Assembly (NCBI GenBank): GCA_963575745.1
Contig: CAUYUJ010014344.1
Span: 111,725 to 175,724, forward strand
Reading direction: 5' to 3'
DNA: 64,000 nt
Origin: Prorocentrum cordatum
Taxonomy: Eukaryota; Sar; Dinophyceae; Prorocentrales; Prorocentraceae
Shown here piece after piece: positions 17,988 through 28,805 of the stretch. The notes under the pieces are model-generated. The model did not search any database. It was not told where the DNA came from and saw only the letters and a list, made by a program, of their open reading frames with translations. The translations under genes and the position numbers were made by a program. The first letter of the stretch is position 1. Each line of letters opens with the position of its first letter.

Positions 17988-18530
17988 CCCCAAGTCGGAG
18001 GAGACGGCGGTAGCCAGCTCATCCAGCGGCCACCAGTGAGCGCACCCACTGGAGCCTGCTGATTTGCCAAGAGGAAACATCAGCGAGGTTTCTCCGAGTG
18101 CGACTGCAAGCTGGCCGTGCCCACAGACAGTCAGGAGGAGCAGTAGCGAGGTTTCTCGGAGTGCAATTCATGACAGACAACATGGGCACAACAGTGCGCT
18201 TGCGTCGCCATCGCATTGGGAAGTATGTTTTGGAGCACCATCAGGTACACTACTGCAGGGTGTCGAAAAGGGAAAAACAGTGATCACCAAGAAGCCCAAC
18301 AGTATGCTCCTCGTTGGCCCCACCTAGGATCGTGACTTCCAGTATGTTCTACCTCACACACTCCAAGGGGGAACCTTGGGCTACTTCAACAGGGTACCAG
18401 AGTACAGATGTGACAGACAATGAATGGTACATCTCTCGGTATGACCGACAAGTGAGCTGAGTCAGAGAGGGGAGCACGGAATTCAAACTGGAGATGTAGC
18501 AGCCCCCCCCCCAGCAACAGTTTGGGGTCT
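17988..18530 (+). other. Right host flank, no firm gene
   Basis: Continues the interrupted host frame to the TGA at 18037. Beyond it, AGCGAGGTTTCTC(C/G)GAGTGC occurs twice (about 18083 and 18147), a 64 bp-spaced duplication. Short frames are open but broken. The phrase CDCKLAVPTDS near 18097 faintly recalls copia RNase H, too short to call. Confidence 0.35.
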
Positions 18531-18870
18531 CGGGCCTTCCGTCTCTTCCCCTCTCCTCCTTTTGAGGTCGCATCGTCGTCTCCTCCCCCCTTGGCTTGGG
18601 CGCCCTGCTAAGCCCGCGCGTCCCCTCCCCTTGGGCACGCGGAAGGGCCAGCAGCCGCTCCCCCCGCGCTGACCCGAAAGGACTCGTGATATAAGGTAGC
18701 GAGCCTCTCTTACGGGGCCACTTCGGAGCTCGGCCCTTGAGCTACGGGGCATGCCCCATGCCGGCCCTTGTGAGAAGGCAGGGCTGTGGCACAACTGATC
18801 GCAGGGGATTTTGGCAGTAGCGCGTAGGTCGCCTGAGTAGGCGCTCTGACGTCATACTTCCTTTATGCGG
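18531..18870. other. No recognisable gene
   Basis: High-GC sequence without a persuasive reading frame, RNA fold or repeat. Confidence 0.4.
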
Positions 18871-18871
18871 A

Positions 18872-19131
18872 TGTCCTTGTCCTTGTCCTTGTCCTTGTCC
18901 TTGTCCTCCTCCTCCTCCTCCTCCTCCTCCTCCTCCTCCTCCTCCCTCCTCCTCCTCCTCCTCCTCCTCCTCTCTCCTCCTCCTCCTCCTCCTCCTCCTC
19001 CTCCTCCTCCTCCTCCTCCTCCTCTTCCTCCTCCTCCTCCTCCCCCTCCTCCCATCCCTCGTTCCTTTCCCCCTTACAACCTTCTCCTCCTTCTCCTCGT
19101 CCACCTCCTCCACCTCCTCCTCCTCCTCCTA
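18872..19131 (+). repeat. (CTTGTC)n then (CCT)n microsatellite
   Basis: About five TCCTTG hexamers followed by long CTC/CCT runs. Confidence 0.95.
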
Positions 19132-19364
19132 AGGCATCCGGCGCGGCGCTGCCGCCTGGCGGCGCGGTCACGCTGAGGCCCCCGATGTGGAAGGGGGGGC
19201 TGCGAATCGTCCATTCCAATCGATGGTCCCCCCCTGAGCTGCCCCCTCTGAGGGAGAGGGGCGGGGCAGCGGCAGGCCCCGCCACGGGGAGGGAGGTCGA
19301 TGAGCCGCAAGCATGGCTTAAGGCATGCGGATTGGCAACGGGCCCAGCTACAGTTCGAACATTC

Positions 19365-19562
19365 TGGCATGAGGAGGAGGAGGACGAGGACGAGGAGGGG
19401 CAGGAGGTGGACGAGGAGGAGGAGGAGGAATACATGTAAGACTAGGATGGTGGTGGTGGTGGTGGGGTGGAGGAAAAGGAGGAGGAGGAGGAGGAGGAGG
19501 AGGAGGAGGAGGAGGAGGAGAGGAGGAGGAGGAGGAGGAGGAGGAGGAGGAGGACGAAAGTG
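19365..19562 (+). repeat. (GGA)n microsatellite
   Basis: GGA/GAG runs separated near 19433-19466 by a short (TGG)n. Confidence 0.95.
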
Positions 19563-20290
19563 AGGAGAAGGGCGTTGTATCGTCCGAAGCTCTCGGAAGG
19601 TGGAACATGGAGAATACTTCTCTTGCTTCTGTTCCTGCTGATATTAATTTTTGCACTCTTGTTCCACCCCTCTTCCTCCTGCACTGCGCTCCTCCCCGAA
19701 ACAGCTCTTGTCCGTCCCAGTCGTCGTTCTCATCGTCTGCCCGTGCCTTTTTCCCCGTCTCCCTCGTCGTTGTCGTTTGTCGTCGACGTTCGTCGACGAT
19801 CGTCGTCGCTGTCTGTCGTCGTCGTCGCCTGCCGTCGCCATCCGATCCTCCGATCCCTCCTGCTGCTCCTCCTTTCCCTCCTCCTCCTTCTTCTCGTCTT
19901 CCTCCTGCAGTAGGCACATCCAATCAGGGACTGGCTTGCCCTCAGGTGCCCCACAGAATCTTCTTACCCCCCGATGGCCCGTGGGACCCACAAGAAGCGC
20001 ACGAGCACATCGGGAACCTCAGAGACCGACGCCGAATGTGCCCCTGGAGGTTCTGTAGTACGATCTTTGATCGCATGTGCCTACTAAACCTCACCCCCCC
20101 CTTCCCTCCCTCGCCACCTCAGCGACGAAGGACAACGGGTTCGTCTACACCGACATTGGCGCGTAAGCCGTAAGCTGCCCGTGTAAGGTTGCGCGTGAGC
20201 TTCTCGTTTCCAATGTGGCGTGTCGCGCCAGCGGCCCTCGTAAGCTGCGGCGTGAGGTCGCTATGCCATCTCGCGTAATGCCACATTCTT
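19563..20290. other. No recognisable gene; CGTC-rich simple sequence
   Basis: 19720-19850 is rich in TCGTC/CGTCG words and 19858-19910 in CCTCC/TTC. The remainder holds only short frames. Confidence 0.45.
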
Positions 20291-20304
20291 TTTGTGGCTC
20301 ACCT

Positions 20305-20490
20305 GGAGGCGTCTGCAGTCCCGCCCGGAGCTGAACGACAGGCCGGCGACCGTGCTGCGCTGGGTCGGCAGCGCCGGGCGCTTCGCCGTGCGCCTCGAGG
20401 AGCCCTCGTCAGGGAGGTGGGGGTGGCAGCCCGCGGCCGGGGAGGTTTCCGCGGCCGCGGCCAGATTGGCATCAGAGCCGTCCAACATCC
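20305..20490 (+). pseudogene. Dinoflagellate RPELN-type domain fragment
   Basis: One frame reads SRPELNDRPATVLRW then GSAGRFAVRLEEP. This resembles a short domain common in dinoflagellate proteins (RPELNGR, a VLGF-type strand, then GRFxVxLE), often beside MYND or ankyrin domains. No start codon or partner domain is nearby and the frame runs out at 20531, so it is a lone exon or a relic. Family recognition is from memory. Confidence 0.4.
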
Positions 20491-20597
20491 AAAAGAGGCA
20501 TCCAAGCTTCTTTCGTATCAGGTTGTCCTAGGCTGACCCACTCACGGATCCAATACTTCACATTCAGTTCAACTAGTTCCAAGCGTAGCATGCTCCT

Positions 20598-20660
20598 CCC
20601 CGTGGGGGGGGGCCCGCGGGAACCTTCGGGCCGCCCGCGGGGCCCCGCGGGGGCACGGGG
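20598..20660. other. Strong GC hairpin
   Basis: CCCCGTG at 20598-20604 pairs with CACGGGG at 20654-20660; inside, GGGCCCGCGGG pairs with CCCGCGGGGCCC around an AACCTTCGG loop. Function unknown. Confidence 0.7.
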
Positions 20661-20936
20661 CGCAGCCCGGGGGGTCAGAGGAGAAGACTAAGATTTCTCG
20701 ACAATGAGAGCACGATTCGTTGACCATACTGTTTCGCTGCGTAGGGGGCTTTACGGGTGGTCAAGAGAGTCCCACAGAAGAGTCGGAGTTCTGGACCGCC
20801 CAGTCTGGCAGCCGTTTCGTCTGATGCTTCCTGAATCTTGATCTTCCAAGAGTAACGCGGAGCCGCTCTTTTGGGTCCTGTTGCAATTCCGCCCTGGGGG
20901 TCTGCGGGGAGGGGGCTGCGGGTGTGTCAGTATCGG

Positions 20937-21335
20937 GGTAAGTTTGGGTCTTGTTTCAGTATCTGTTCATTCTTGTGTCGGTCTGTATTTCAGTATTTGT
21001 GTCGGTTTTGTGTCAGTCTTGTTTCAGGCTTGTTTCAGTCTCTGCAACAAGACTGAAAAATGCGAGGGGTGCGGAACGCAACTCGCAACATTTCCCGTCA
21101 GGAACGCTGTTTTGACGGAATGTGTGGCGAGTTGCGTGCTACCCCCCGTCGCAATTACTTTAGTCTTGTTTCAGTCTTGTGTCACCGCCACAAGACTGAA
21201 CAATAGTGAAACACTACCGAAAGAAAACTGAAACAAGACTGAAACAAAGACGGACACATGACTGAAACAATATTGAAGCAATATTGAAACAAGACTGAAA
21301 CAAGACCGCCGCAAAGCCCGACACAAAACCGGCAC
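20937..21335. mobile_element. Nested foldback element with TTGTTTCAGTCT arms
   Basis: The left arm has repeated GTCTTGTTTCAG words (20948-21058). The right arm has the complement, CTGAAACAAGAC (21165-21306). An inner inverted repeat pairs 21076-21100 with 21113-21137 (about 22 of 25 bases, ACGCAACTCGC against GCGAGTTGCGT). No coding capacity. This is the shape of a foldback or MITE-like element; target duplications were not identified. Confidence 0.6.
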
Positions 21336-21359
21336 GAGACCGGCACAGCGCTGGGAATC

Positions 21360-22524
21360 GTGCTGGTGAGCTCCCGTGAAATAAACCACCCGGGTGCTCT
21401 CGCCCCTATGCCGGCTTCATGTTCGGTCAGTTGGCGGCCACGATCCTTTGCATCAGAACATGTATTTCCACGGGCTTCTCAGGCCTCCCCGGCCTTGCTT
21501 CTACTCTCCTCGACCCGCCTCTTCACCTTTATTGCCATTAGGGTGCTTTGCTGGGGTATTTTGTTTTCGATCAGGCGTCTTTTCTCGATTTGGGCTTGGG
21601 GGGGCCATCGCTGGACCCCAGTGTCATCAAAAATGGATCCGGCGCGAAAGCCTACCTCCGCGGGAGAAGGGGTCGGGTTTCCGAAAAAGTGTCCCTTGAA
21701 AGTGGAAACAGCAAAAAACGGCGACCGGAAACGGCAACAAAAACGGCTCCAGGACTCAAACCATGCCACTAAGTTCAGAGCAGAGTCGGAAAAGAAACCC
21801 TACATGCCGCCACGCTGGTTCCGGGCAGGCAGCGCGGTCCGGCGGAAGGGGTCGGGTTTTGAGGCCGCGGATTAAAACAATATCAGATCGGCTGGTGACA
21901 GGACAGACGTTAGGATCGTGTCGCGTCGACGCGGCTGTGACCCCAGCGCGGGCGTTCAAGGTCACACAACGCCATTGGCCTGGAACCGTCCAACATGGAA
22001 CGATCTGGTTGTCGACAAGTTGCCAATTCTTCGAGGTTGAACGATCCACGCGGTGTCAGAAACCACCGCCGGGGTCGTCATGACACTACGAACCTGCCGT
22101 ACCCATATTGTTTTTCGTCCTAGAGAGCCCTCGCCGCAACGGTTGGATTCTCTTCGAAATTGTGATCAGGGCAAGACGCGGGAGTGGTCTGGGGAGTAGC
22201 GATACAGTAGGCGCATCAAATGTGAAATCGGCTTGGCAGCGGGCCACGCTGAATTGCCAATCCCCGATGGCCCCAGGGACCCGCAGAAGCTCTGGGGCAC
22301 CCTGGGACCCTCAACGATCGACGAAGAATGTGGCGAGTTATTCCTTATGGGCAAGATGGATGTCTCATCGTCTAAGGTGAGGTGCCCCAACCGAGAAATC
22401 GTTTCGATTCGTGCTTGACGTGTGTGTGGGCGAGGCGAGGCGAAGCTGCCCGAGTTCCTTCACTGGCTAGGGCCAAGACAACAACGAAAAGGGGCGTCCC
22501 TATCCAGGCCGTGGTGTGAAAAAT
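21360..22524. other. No recognisable gene
   Basis: Frames of up to 171 codons exist (21360-21875) but match nothing I know and have no domain signature. GGGGTCGGGTTT occurs at about 21669 and 21849. Confidence 0.4.
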
Positions 22525-22527
22525 TGC

Positions 22528-22880
22528 CCGATGGTTGTCCTGATGGTAGTCTTCATGGGTGTCTCGATGGTCGTCCTGATGGTTGTCCCGATGGATGGTT
22601 GTCCCGATGGTTGTCCTCATGGTTGTCCCGGTGGTTGTCCCGATGGTTATCCCGATGGTTGTCCTGATTTTTATCCCGGTGGTTGTCCCGATGGTTGTCC
22701 CGCTGGTTGTTCCGATGGTTGTCCCTATGGTTGTCTCGTTGCTTGGCCCGATGGTTGTCCCGGTGGTTGTCCCGGTGGTTGTCCCGATGGTTGTCCCGAT
22801 GGTTGTCCCGATGGTTGTCCCGATGGTTGTCCCGATGGTCGGATGGTTGTCCCGATGGTTGTTCCAGATGTTTGCCCCGA
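22528..22880 (+). repeat. 12 bp CCCGATGGTTGT minisatellite
   Basis: About 28 imperfect 12 bp units. Because the unit is divisible by three, frames stay open (CPDG repeats), but this is not evidence of a gene. Confidence 0.95.
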
Positions 22881-23009
22881 CGGGTCCCGATACAATGATT
22901 TCAAGAGACATGTGGGTTGTGATTCCAGTAGATTGATAGATGAGACTGACAGATGGTTATACCGATACTGATCTACACATGTGGATGCATAGTTTGTATG
23001 TAGATGTGT

Positions 23010-23338
23010 AAACTTATGTGTGTATGGATACGTATGTATGTATAGTTATGTGTATGTATGTATGTATGTATGTAAATATGTATGTACGTATGTATGTATG
23101 TATGTATGTATGTGTGTATGTATTTGTGTATGTGTGTATGTATGTATGTATGTATGAATGAATGAATGAATGTATTGATATATGCATGTATGTATGTATG
23201 TGTGTGTATGTATGTATGTAGGTAGGTAGGTATGCATGTATGTATGTATGTATGCATGTATGCATGTATGTATGTATGTATGTGTGTATGTATGTATGTA
23301 TGTATGTATGTATGTATGTATGTATGTATGTATGTATG

Positions 23339-23372
<34 letters not shown>

Positions 23373-23760
23373 TGTATGTATGTGTGTGTATGTAGGTATG
23401 TGTGCATGCATGTATGCATGTACATATGTATGTGTGTATGTGTGCATGTATAGATGTATGTACGTACGTGCGTACGTATGCATGTATGTATGTATGTATG
23501 TATGTGTGTTTGTATGTATATATGTACATATGTATGTACGTATGTATGTATGTATGTACGTATGTATGTATACATGCATGCATGCACTCATGCATGTATG
23601 TATGCATGCATGTATGTATGTATGTATGTATGTATGTATGTATGTATGGGTGCATGTATGTGTGTATGTATGTATGCATGCATGCATGCATGCATGTATA
23701 CATGTATGCATGTATGCATATATATATGTGTATATATATACATATATATATATATACACA
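23010..23760 (+). repeat. (TATG)n microsatellite
   Basis: About 700 bases of TATG with GCATG, GTG and AATG interruptions, ending in (TA)n/(CA)n at 23715-23780. Long open frames on both strands are an artefact. Confidence 0.98.
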
Positions 23761-23954
23761 CGCACATATACACACACATCGGAGTCGGCTGGGGGCGGAC
23801 CTGGAACCACGGCTCCGGGTTGGCATAGGGGCCCTGGGGGTCCCACGAGCGCCTTCGTGGCCTCCACAGTGGCCCCGTGGGCGTAGGATAGTCAACCGGA
23901 CCAGTCCATCACACCCCGAGGGCCCGACGATTCCTTGCGAACGGCCTCCGAAGG

Positions 23955-25110
23955 CTTCCAGGCTGCGCCAGGATGGCCTCGGGCAGGCTTCAGTGGGCGC
24001 CCGAAGCACCAGACGAGTGCCCCGAGAGGAAGACATCGTTGATTCCGGTTGGGGTGTCAACGTCTTGTGGGTCCCCCACTCTTCGAGTTTTCAACAAGCG
24101 CAGACGGCCCAAGAGGTCCACACGACCGCCCCAAGACGGGCCAAGAGGCCCCCCCAGGACGGCCCAACAGTGCTCCATGACGGCCCCAGCGGCACCTAAG
24201 ACGGCCCAAGAGGGCCGAAAGACGGCCCCAAGATGGGCTCAAGAGGGGGAACATGAACCGAAATTTTAGTCCTTTGCCTCAAGAGGCTCCCAGGAGGCCC
24301 CAAGACGACGCCAGGACGGCCTCGGGCAGGCTTCAGTGGGCGCCCGAGGCCCAAGACGAGTGCCCGAGAGGCGAATATCTTTGATTGCCCTTGGTTTTTT
24401 TCAATGTTATTGGGGTCCTTCACTTCTTCAGTTTCCAGCACAACAAGAAGACAGCCCAAGAGGCCTCCTACACCGCCTCACGACGAGCCAAGAGGCCCCC
24501 GGGAGGGCCGCAAGACGGCCTAGCAGGGCTCCATGACGACCCCAGCGCCCAAGACAGTAGAACCACGACGCACGGCCCCAAGATGGGCCCAACAGGGGGA
24601 GAATAAACCGAAATTTAGAGTTCTTCGCCCCAAGAAGTCCCCAGGACGGCGCCAGGACGGCCCAGAGCAGACTTCAAGGGCCGCCCGAGGCCCCAGATAA
24701 GTGCCTCGCGAAAATGTTTGATTTCCCAGATGTTCGTAAGGATTTTGGAGGTCCTCCAGTTTTCCAGTTTCCCGCACTCCTAGACGGCCTAAGAGACCTC
24801 CAACATTGCCTCAGGACGGGCCAAGACGCCCCCATGATGGCCCCGGGACGCCCTAACAGGGCTCAACGATTGCCCCGGGGGCACCTAAGGCGGCCCAAGA
24901 GGCACTAAAGACGGCCCCAAGACAAGCTCAGGAGGGGGAGCATGAACCGAAATGTCGAATATTCCGGCCCAAGAGGCTCCCTGGAGGCCCTAATAAGGTC
25001 CGGCTGCCACGAGGCTCCAACCTTCACGACGCCCCAGAAGGCCCCCAAACGGTTCCTAAGAGGCCAAACAGTGGCCCCGAAGAGATCCCCGCGAGGCATC
25101 CTTCGACATC
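23955..25110 (+). repeat. ~345 bp tandem repeats of CCAAGACGGCCC-type words
   Basis: Three units are anchored by GGGGG(A)-ACATGAACCGAAAT at about 24245, 24594 and 24935, and by GCCAGGACGGCC with CTTCA(G/A)(T/G)GGGC at about 23966, 24308 and 24653. Within units the shorter words CCAAGACGGCCC and CCAAGAGGC(C/T)CC recur. No gene seen. Confidence 0.75.
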
Positions 25111-25560
25111 CCACCTAATACTATCATGGCTTTTGGCCCGCTACCGAGGCACGGTGGCGAGATGGGTCGAAGGCCAGCCCAGTCTTTTTCGCACACCCCC
25201 TACGCTACTTCCCTCATTCCTTGCCGTGACCTTCTCAGCGCCTACAATTTCTTGTTTGTTACCACACACGCTTCCCCCATCTCACTTCCAAGCTTCGCCA
25301 CCATTTCAAGATTTTTCAAACAGTCCCATCTGGCTGTCCTTCGGGCTTTGTAGCCTTATGTGGGGTACCCTGGAAACCTCCACGAGAACTCCAAGACGGC
25401 CCACACTATCATGTTCCCAGAGAGCCTTCCGGGAACATGATTGTCGCCGCCAGTCCGACAAGGAGACCGAAGAGGAGTCGAGGGTGCTTCCTGCAATTGC
25501 CGCACTCCTCTGCGACGCCCCCCAGAGGCCCCTGGAGGTCCCCACGTGTCTGTCATCTGT
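25111..25560. other. No gene; hairpin at 25408-25441
   Basis: An 11 bp perfect stem, ATCATGTTCCC (25408-25418) with GGGAACATGAT (25431-25441), around a 12-base loop. Nothing else recognised. Confidence 0.5.
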
Positions 25561-25563
25561 AGA

Positions 25564-26705
25564 AGGAAAGGAGGAGGAGGAGGAGGAGGAGGAGGAGGAC
25601 GAGGAGGAGGAGGAGGAGGAGGAGACGAGGACGAGAGGGGAGGAGGAGGAGAGGAGGAGGAGGAGGAGAGAGGAGGGAGGAGGAGAGGGAGAGGAGGAGG
25701 AGGAGGAGGAGGAGGAGGAGGAGGAGGAGAGGAGGAGGAGGACGAGACGAGACGAGGAGGAGGAGGAGGAGGAGGAGGAGGAGGAGGAGGAGGAGGAGCT
25801 GGACCAGAACACGGCCTGGACGTCCTCCTGGATTTCTCCCATGTCGGCCCACGACATATTTGACCCCTTCCGGAGCATCCCCCATGCCGCTCAAACAGCT
25901 CCAGAGGCTGCCAACAAGCTACAGGAGTGGCCTGACAGGGCCGAAAACGCACAAAAATGACGGTTCAAGGGGCCCCGAAGACGTCTTAAGAAGGCTCCAA
26001 GTTGACGCTTCGCGTATCCCCACCAGTCCATCCAAAACCAAAGCCCAGGCATGTCGAGAGGATCAGGGACATGTAGGAGCGAAGAGGGGGACATCCATTA
26101 TCGTTCGGGGGAGGAGGAGGAGGAGGAGGAAGAGGAGGAGGGGGAGAAGGAGGAGGAAGAGGAGGAGGAGGAGGAGGAGGAGGAAAAGGAGGAGGAGCAG
26201 GAGGAGAGGAGGAGGAGGAGGATGCGGGAGGAGGGGGAAGGATGATGAGTTTGCGGATGAGGAGGAGCAGGAGGAGGAGGAGGAAGAGGAGGAGGAGGAG
26301 GAGGAGGGCGAGCAGAAGGGCCATCGGAACGAAGTGGAAGGGCAAAAAGCTCATCCAGAGACGATGCCCAGGAGATTTGCCCTGATCATGGAAGTGAGGG
26401 AGCATACAGAGAAACAAACGGCCTTGGAAGCCGTCGCACCCTAAAGGCTGGGAGTGCGGAGGAGGAACATGAGGATAAGGAGGAGGAGCAGGAGGAGGAG
26501 GAGGAGGAGGGGGAGGAGGAGGAGGAGGAGGAGGAGGAGGAGGAGGAGGACAGGGAGGAGCAGGAGGAAGAGGAGGAGAAGGAGGAGGAGGAGGAGGAGG
26601 AGAAGGAAGAGCAGGAGGAGTAGGAGGAGGAGGAGGAGGAGGAGGACGAGGAGTAGGACGTGTAGGAGCAAGAAGAGGAGGAGTAGGAGGAGGAGGAGGA
26701 GGTGT
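25564..26705 (+). repeat. Three (GGA)n microsatellite blocks
   Basis: Blocks at 25566-25798, 26106-26308 and 26457-26702, separated by ~300 and ~150 bases of unremarkable sequence. Confidence 0.95.
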
Positions 26706-26739
26706 TGCGGGAGGAGCGGATGACTCTTGGAAGGCTTTT

Positions 26740-27430
26740 AGATGCCACTTGGGGCGTCTGGAAGGCGTCTTGTCGGGCCCAGGACAGTTTTTGAGCGTCT
26801 TGGGTGCCCCGGGGATCCTCTTGAGGCCTCTTGGAGATCTCTTGGGAGTCTCTTGGATGCCTCTTGGGGCCGTCTGGGCGCCTCTTTGGGCCCTCTTTGG
26901 GCGCCCTTGAGAGTTTTAGGAGCGCTCTTGGGGCCATGTCGGAAGACATTGATCAAACAAGGGGAGCTTTAATTAGGGCCCCCCCTCGGGAGCCCAGACG
27001 ATCACTTCGTGGGGCGCTCGTGGGCTCCCTTGGGGCCGTCTTGGAGGCCTCTCGGGCCCCTCTTGGAGGCCTCTTGGGCCATCTTGGAGCCATCCTGAGG
27101 CCTCGGAAGTCCATCAGAAGCGAAAAGGCGATAACGCAAACCACATTGGTTGTCCCTAGGTTTTGGACGGATGTTGGCCACTTGGCGGCCGCTTTGGGCC
27201 TTTGGGGGGCGCTCTTGGGAGCTTTACAAGCGCTCTTGGAGCCATCTTGGAAGACATCGATCAACATAGGGGAGCTTTCAGTTGGGTCCCCCCTCGGGAG
27301 CCCAAGCAATTACTTTGTGAGGCGCGTTTCGTGCGCTCTTGGAGCGCTGCTGGAATCTCTTAGGGCCGTCTTGGAGGCCTCTTATGCCCCTCTTGGAGCC
27401 CTCTTGGGCCATCTTGCATCGGTTTCAGCA
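26740..27430 (-). repeat. Inverted-orientation CCTCTTGGG-type repeats, ~305 bp units
   Basis: CCTCTTGG and GCCATCTTGG words, the complement of those at 24-25 kb. Two ~305 bp units are anchored by GAAGACAT(T/C)GATCAA at 26942 and 27247 and by CCCTCGGGAGCCCA about 40 bases later. Confidence 0.75.
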
Positions 27431-27439
27431 TCATCGTTT

Positions 27440-28099
27440 TTTGTTTGCCTCCGACCCGCCAAGACGGTCCCAGCGGACTCCGGGATCGCCTCAAGACGTC
27501 CCGAAGAGGCTTCCAAGAAGGCTCTAGGGCGGGGCCCAAGGACGGCAACAAATCCCCAAGACAGCTCAAAAGGCCACCCAGACTGCCTAACAGGGTGTCC
27601 ACGAGGGTCTCAAGATGGCCCAACAGGCCTCCAAGAAGGGCCAAGGGGGCTCCAAGACCGCCCAGGAGGGCCCACAAGACGGCCCAAGAGGTACCGAGGC
27701 CCCCCATAACGGCCCAACATGCCGATGAGTCTCTCCAAATGTTGCGTCTCAAGAGGCGCCTCAGTGGGCTCCAAGACGGTCCAGTGCCGGACACAGTTTT
27801 GACACCATGTAAAAGGTTTTGAATGCCAAAGCTCCCAGGCGCGAACGGTGGCACGAAAAGCTGGTAACGCAAAGGTTCCCAAGAGCTCACAGCGTGTACC
27901 ATGAGCCCGTTCGGGCAATTTTCTCGAGCGCTCTGTCTATTTCCGTGCTGGCCCAGATGTCAGAAAGAGCGAGGTACGAGTGATGTCCAGGTGAAGGGCG
28001 AAGTACGCAAAATCCGGGGTAACACGCCCTTCCCCCGCCAAGATGGTTCAAGTGGCCCCACAAGCGGCCAAGGGGCCCCGAAGACGACCCTAGAGGCTT
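27440..28099 (+). repeat. CCAAGACGGCC repeats and first copy of a ~190 bp repeat
   Basis: From 27460 the repeat words switch to CCAAGACGG. At about 27772-27958 is a segment (CAGTTTTGACACC ... GAGCCCGTTCGGGCAA ... GTGCTGGCCCAG) that recurs, expanded, at 29130-29498 on the far side of the retrogene. Confidence 0.6.
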
Positions 28100-28121
28100 T
28101 CCGTAGCCATTTTGGCTCAAG
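28100..28121 (+). other. Dinoflagellate spliced-leader (DinoSL) sequence in genomic DNA
   Basis: An exact 22-base match to the conserved trans-spliced leader, containing TAGCCATTTTGGCTCAAG. It is immediately followed by CCATTTCGTCTCGAG, a 12/15 match to the leader's last 15 bases, as expected for a decayed older leader. It is followed by mRNA-like sequence, not by the donor site of an SL RNA gene. Confidence 0.95.
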
Positions 28122-28194
28122 CCATTTCGTCTCGAGCCTGCTCGATTCGGAGCATTCCAGCGCTGGCAAGGGTTACCAGAGGTTGTTCGGAGCA

Positions 28195-28599
28195 ATGGGC
28201 GAGGGCGACAACGACGCGCTCGACAACGACGCGATCATGGTTCTTGACGCGTGCTGCTGCTGCTACGAAGGCCTGCTCTGCGGGGATGGATGCCTGGGGT
28301 GCATGGCGAGCGAGACCTTGTGCTGCCTGGAGGTCGAGTACTGCTGCAAGCAGGGCGCGCCGACGCTCTGCTGCGTGTGCTGCGCGATCCGCTGCGTCTC
28401 GCCCACCGTGTGCATCAAGTCGCAGGGTCAGATGTGCTGCCTTGCCGGGGCGGCCGCCATCCCGTGCGACGAGGAGGTCCCCTGCATGGTTGGCTCGTGC
28501 GGCGTCATCTGCTACCCCACGGTCGCCATCTGCAAGACGCTGGGCGAGATCAAGGGTGGCGGTAGCGGGGATGGACCCGAGGCTGAGCAGGTGGGCTGA
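28195..28599 (+). CDS. Small cysteine-rich dinoflagellate protein (retrogene copy)
   Basis: 134 residues starting MGEGDNDALDNDAIMVLDACC, with about 24 cysteines in paired or clustered form (ACCCC, CLGC, LCCLEVEYCC, LCCVCC, MCC) and a Gly-rich tail. The stretches SPTVCIKSQGQMCCLAGAAA and PCDEEVPCM are typical of an uncharacterised Cys-rich family that I recall from dinoflagellate transcriptomes. No signal peptide or membrane segment is clear. The frame is intact and is open upstream to 27901, but the leader fixes the mRNA start at 28100, so the Met at 28195 is the start. Function unknown; metal binding or redox is only a guess from composition. Confidence 0.8.
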   Translation: MGEGDNDALDNDAIMVLDACCCCYEGLLCGDGCLGCMASETLCCLEVEYCCKQGAPTLCCVCCAIRCVSPTVCIKSQGQMCCLAGAAAIPCDEEVPCMVGSCGVICYPTVAICKTLGEIKGGGSGDGPEAEQVG

Positions 28600-28781
28600 G
28601 GCCAGTGAGATGGATCCGTGCAACCGCTCTGCCTGCTGATGGTATACCAGCATGGCCAATGCGGCACGACAGCCCAGGCCACGAATGGCTCCGCTGCTTT
28701 GATGCACAAAGGCGAGCTAGGCTGCTGTCGCGATTCGGATGTTTGTTTAAAGGTGTACACCGCGCTCTCAAGTGTCTCAGC

Positions 28782-28805
28782 AAAAAAAAAAAAACAAAAA
28801 AAAAA
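28782..28805 (+). other. A-tract at the retrogene 3' end
   Basis: Thirteen A, one C, ten A: a fossil poly(A) tail, which supports retroposition of a mature mRNA. Confidence 0.9.

Larger units (their letters stand above)
28100..28805 (+). mobile_element. Processed retrogene: spliced leader, CDS, 3' UTR, A-tract
   Basis: A complete cDNA-like unit: leader (28100-28121), ~73-base 5' UTR, intronless CDS (28195-28599), ~180-base 3' UTR and A-tract (28782-28805, interrupted once by C). Mature dinoflagellate mRNAs are known to be reverse-transcribed and reinserted. AAGACG lies near both edges but belongs to the surrounding repeat, so a target duplication cannot be claimed. Confidence 0.9.

Noticed and set aside
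18060-18330. copia RNase H fragment in the right host flank
   Set aside because: Only ~10 residues resemble it and no neighbouring motif is present in any frame.
17138-19435. Poly-Ser, poly-Glu, poly-Arg and poly-Pro frames
   Set aside because: Products of (GGA)n and (CCT)n tracts in different frames.
22972-24200. Very long open frames (up to 348 codons, both strands)
   Set aside because: They are made by the (TATG)n tract; YIHTYIHT and MYVCMYVC-type repeats only.
28100-28121. Spliced-leader RNA gene
   Set aside because: The leader is followed by a relict leader and UTR/CDS, not by a GT donor and the SL RNA body.
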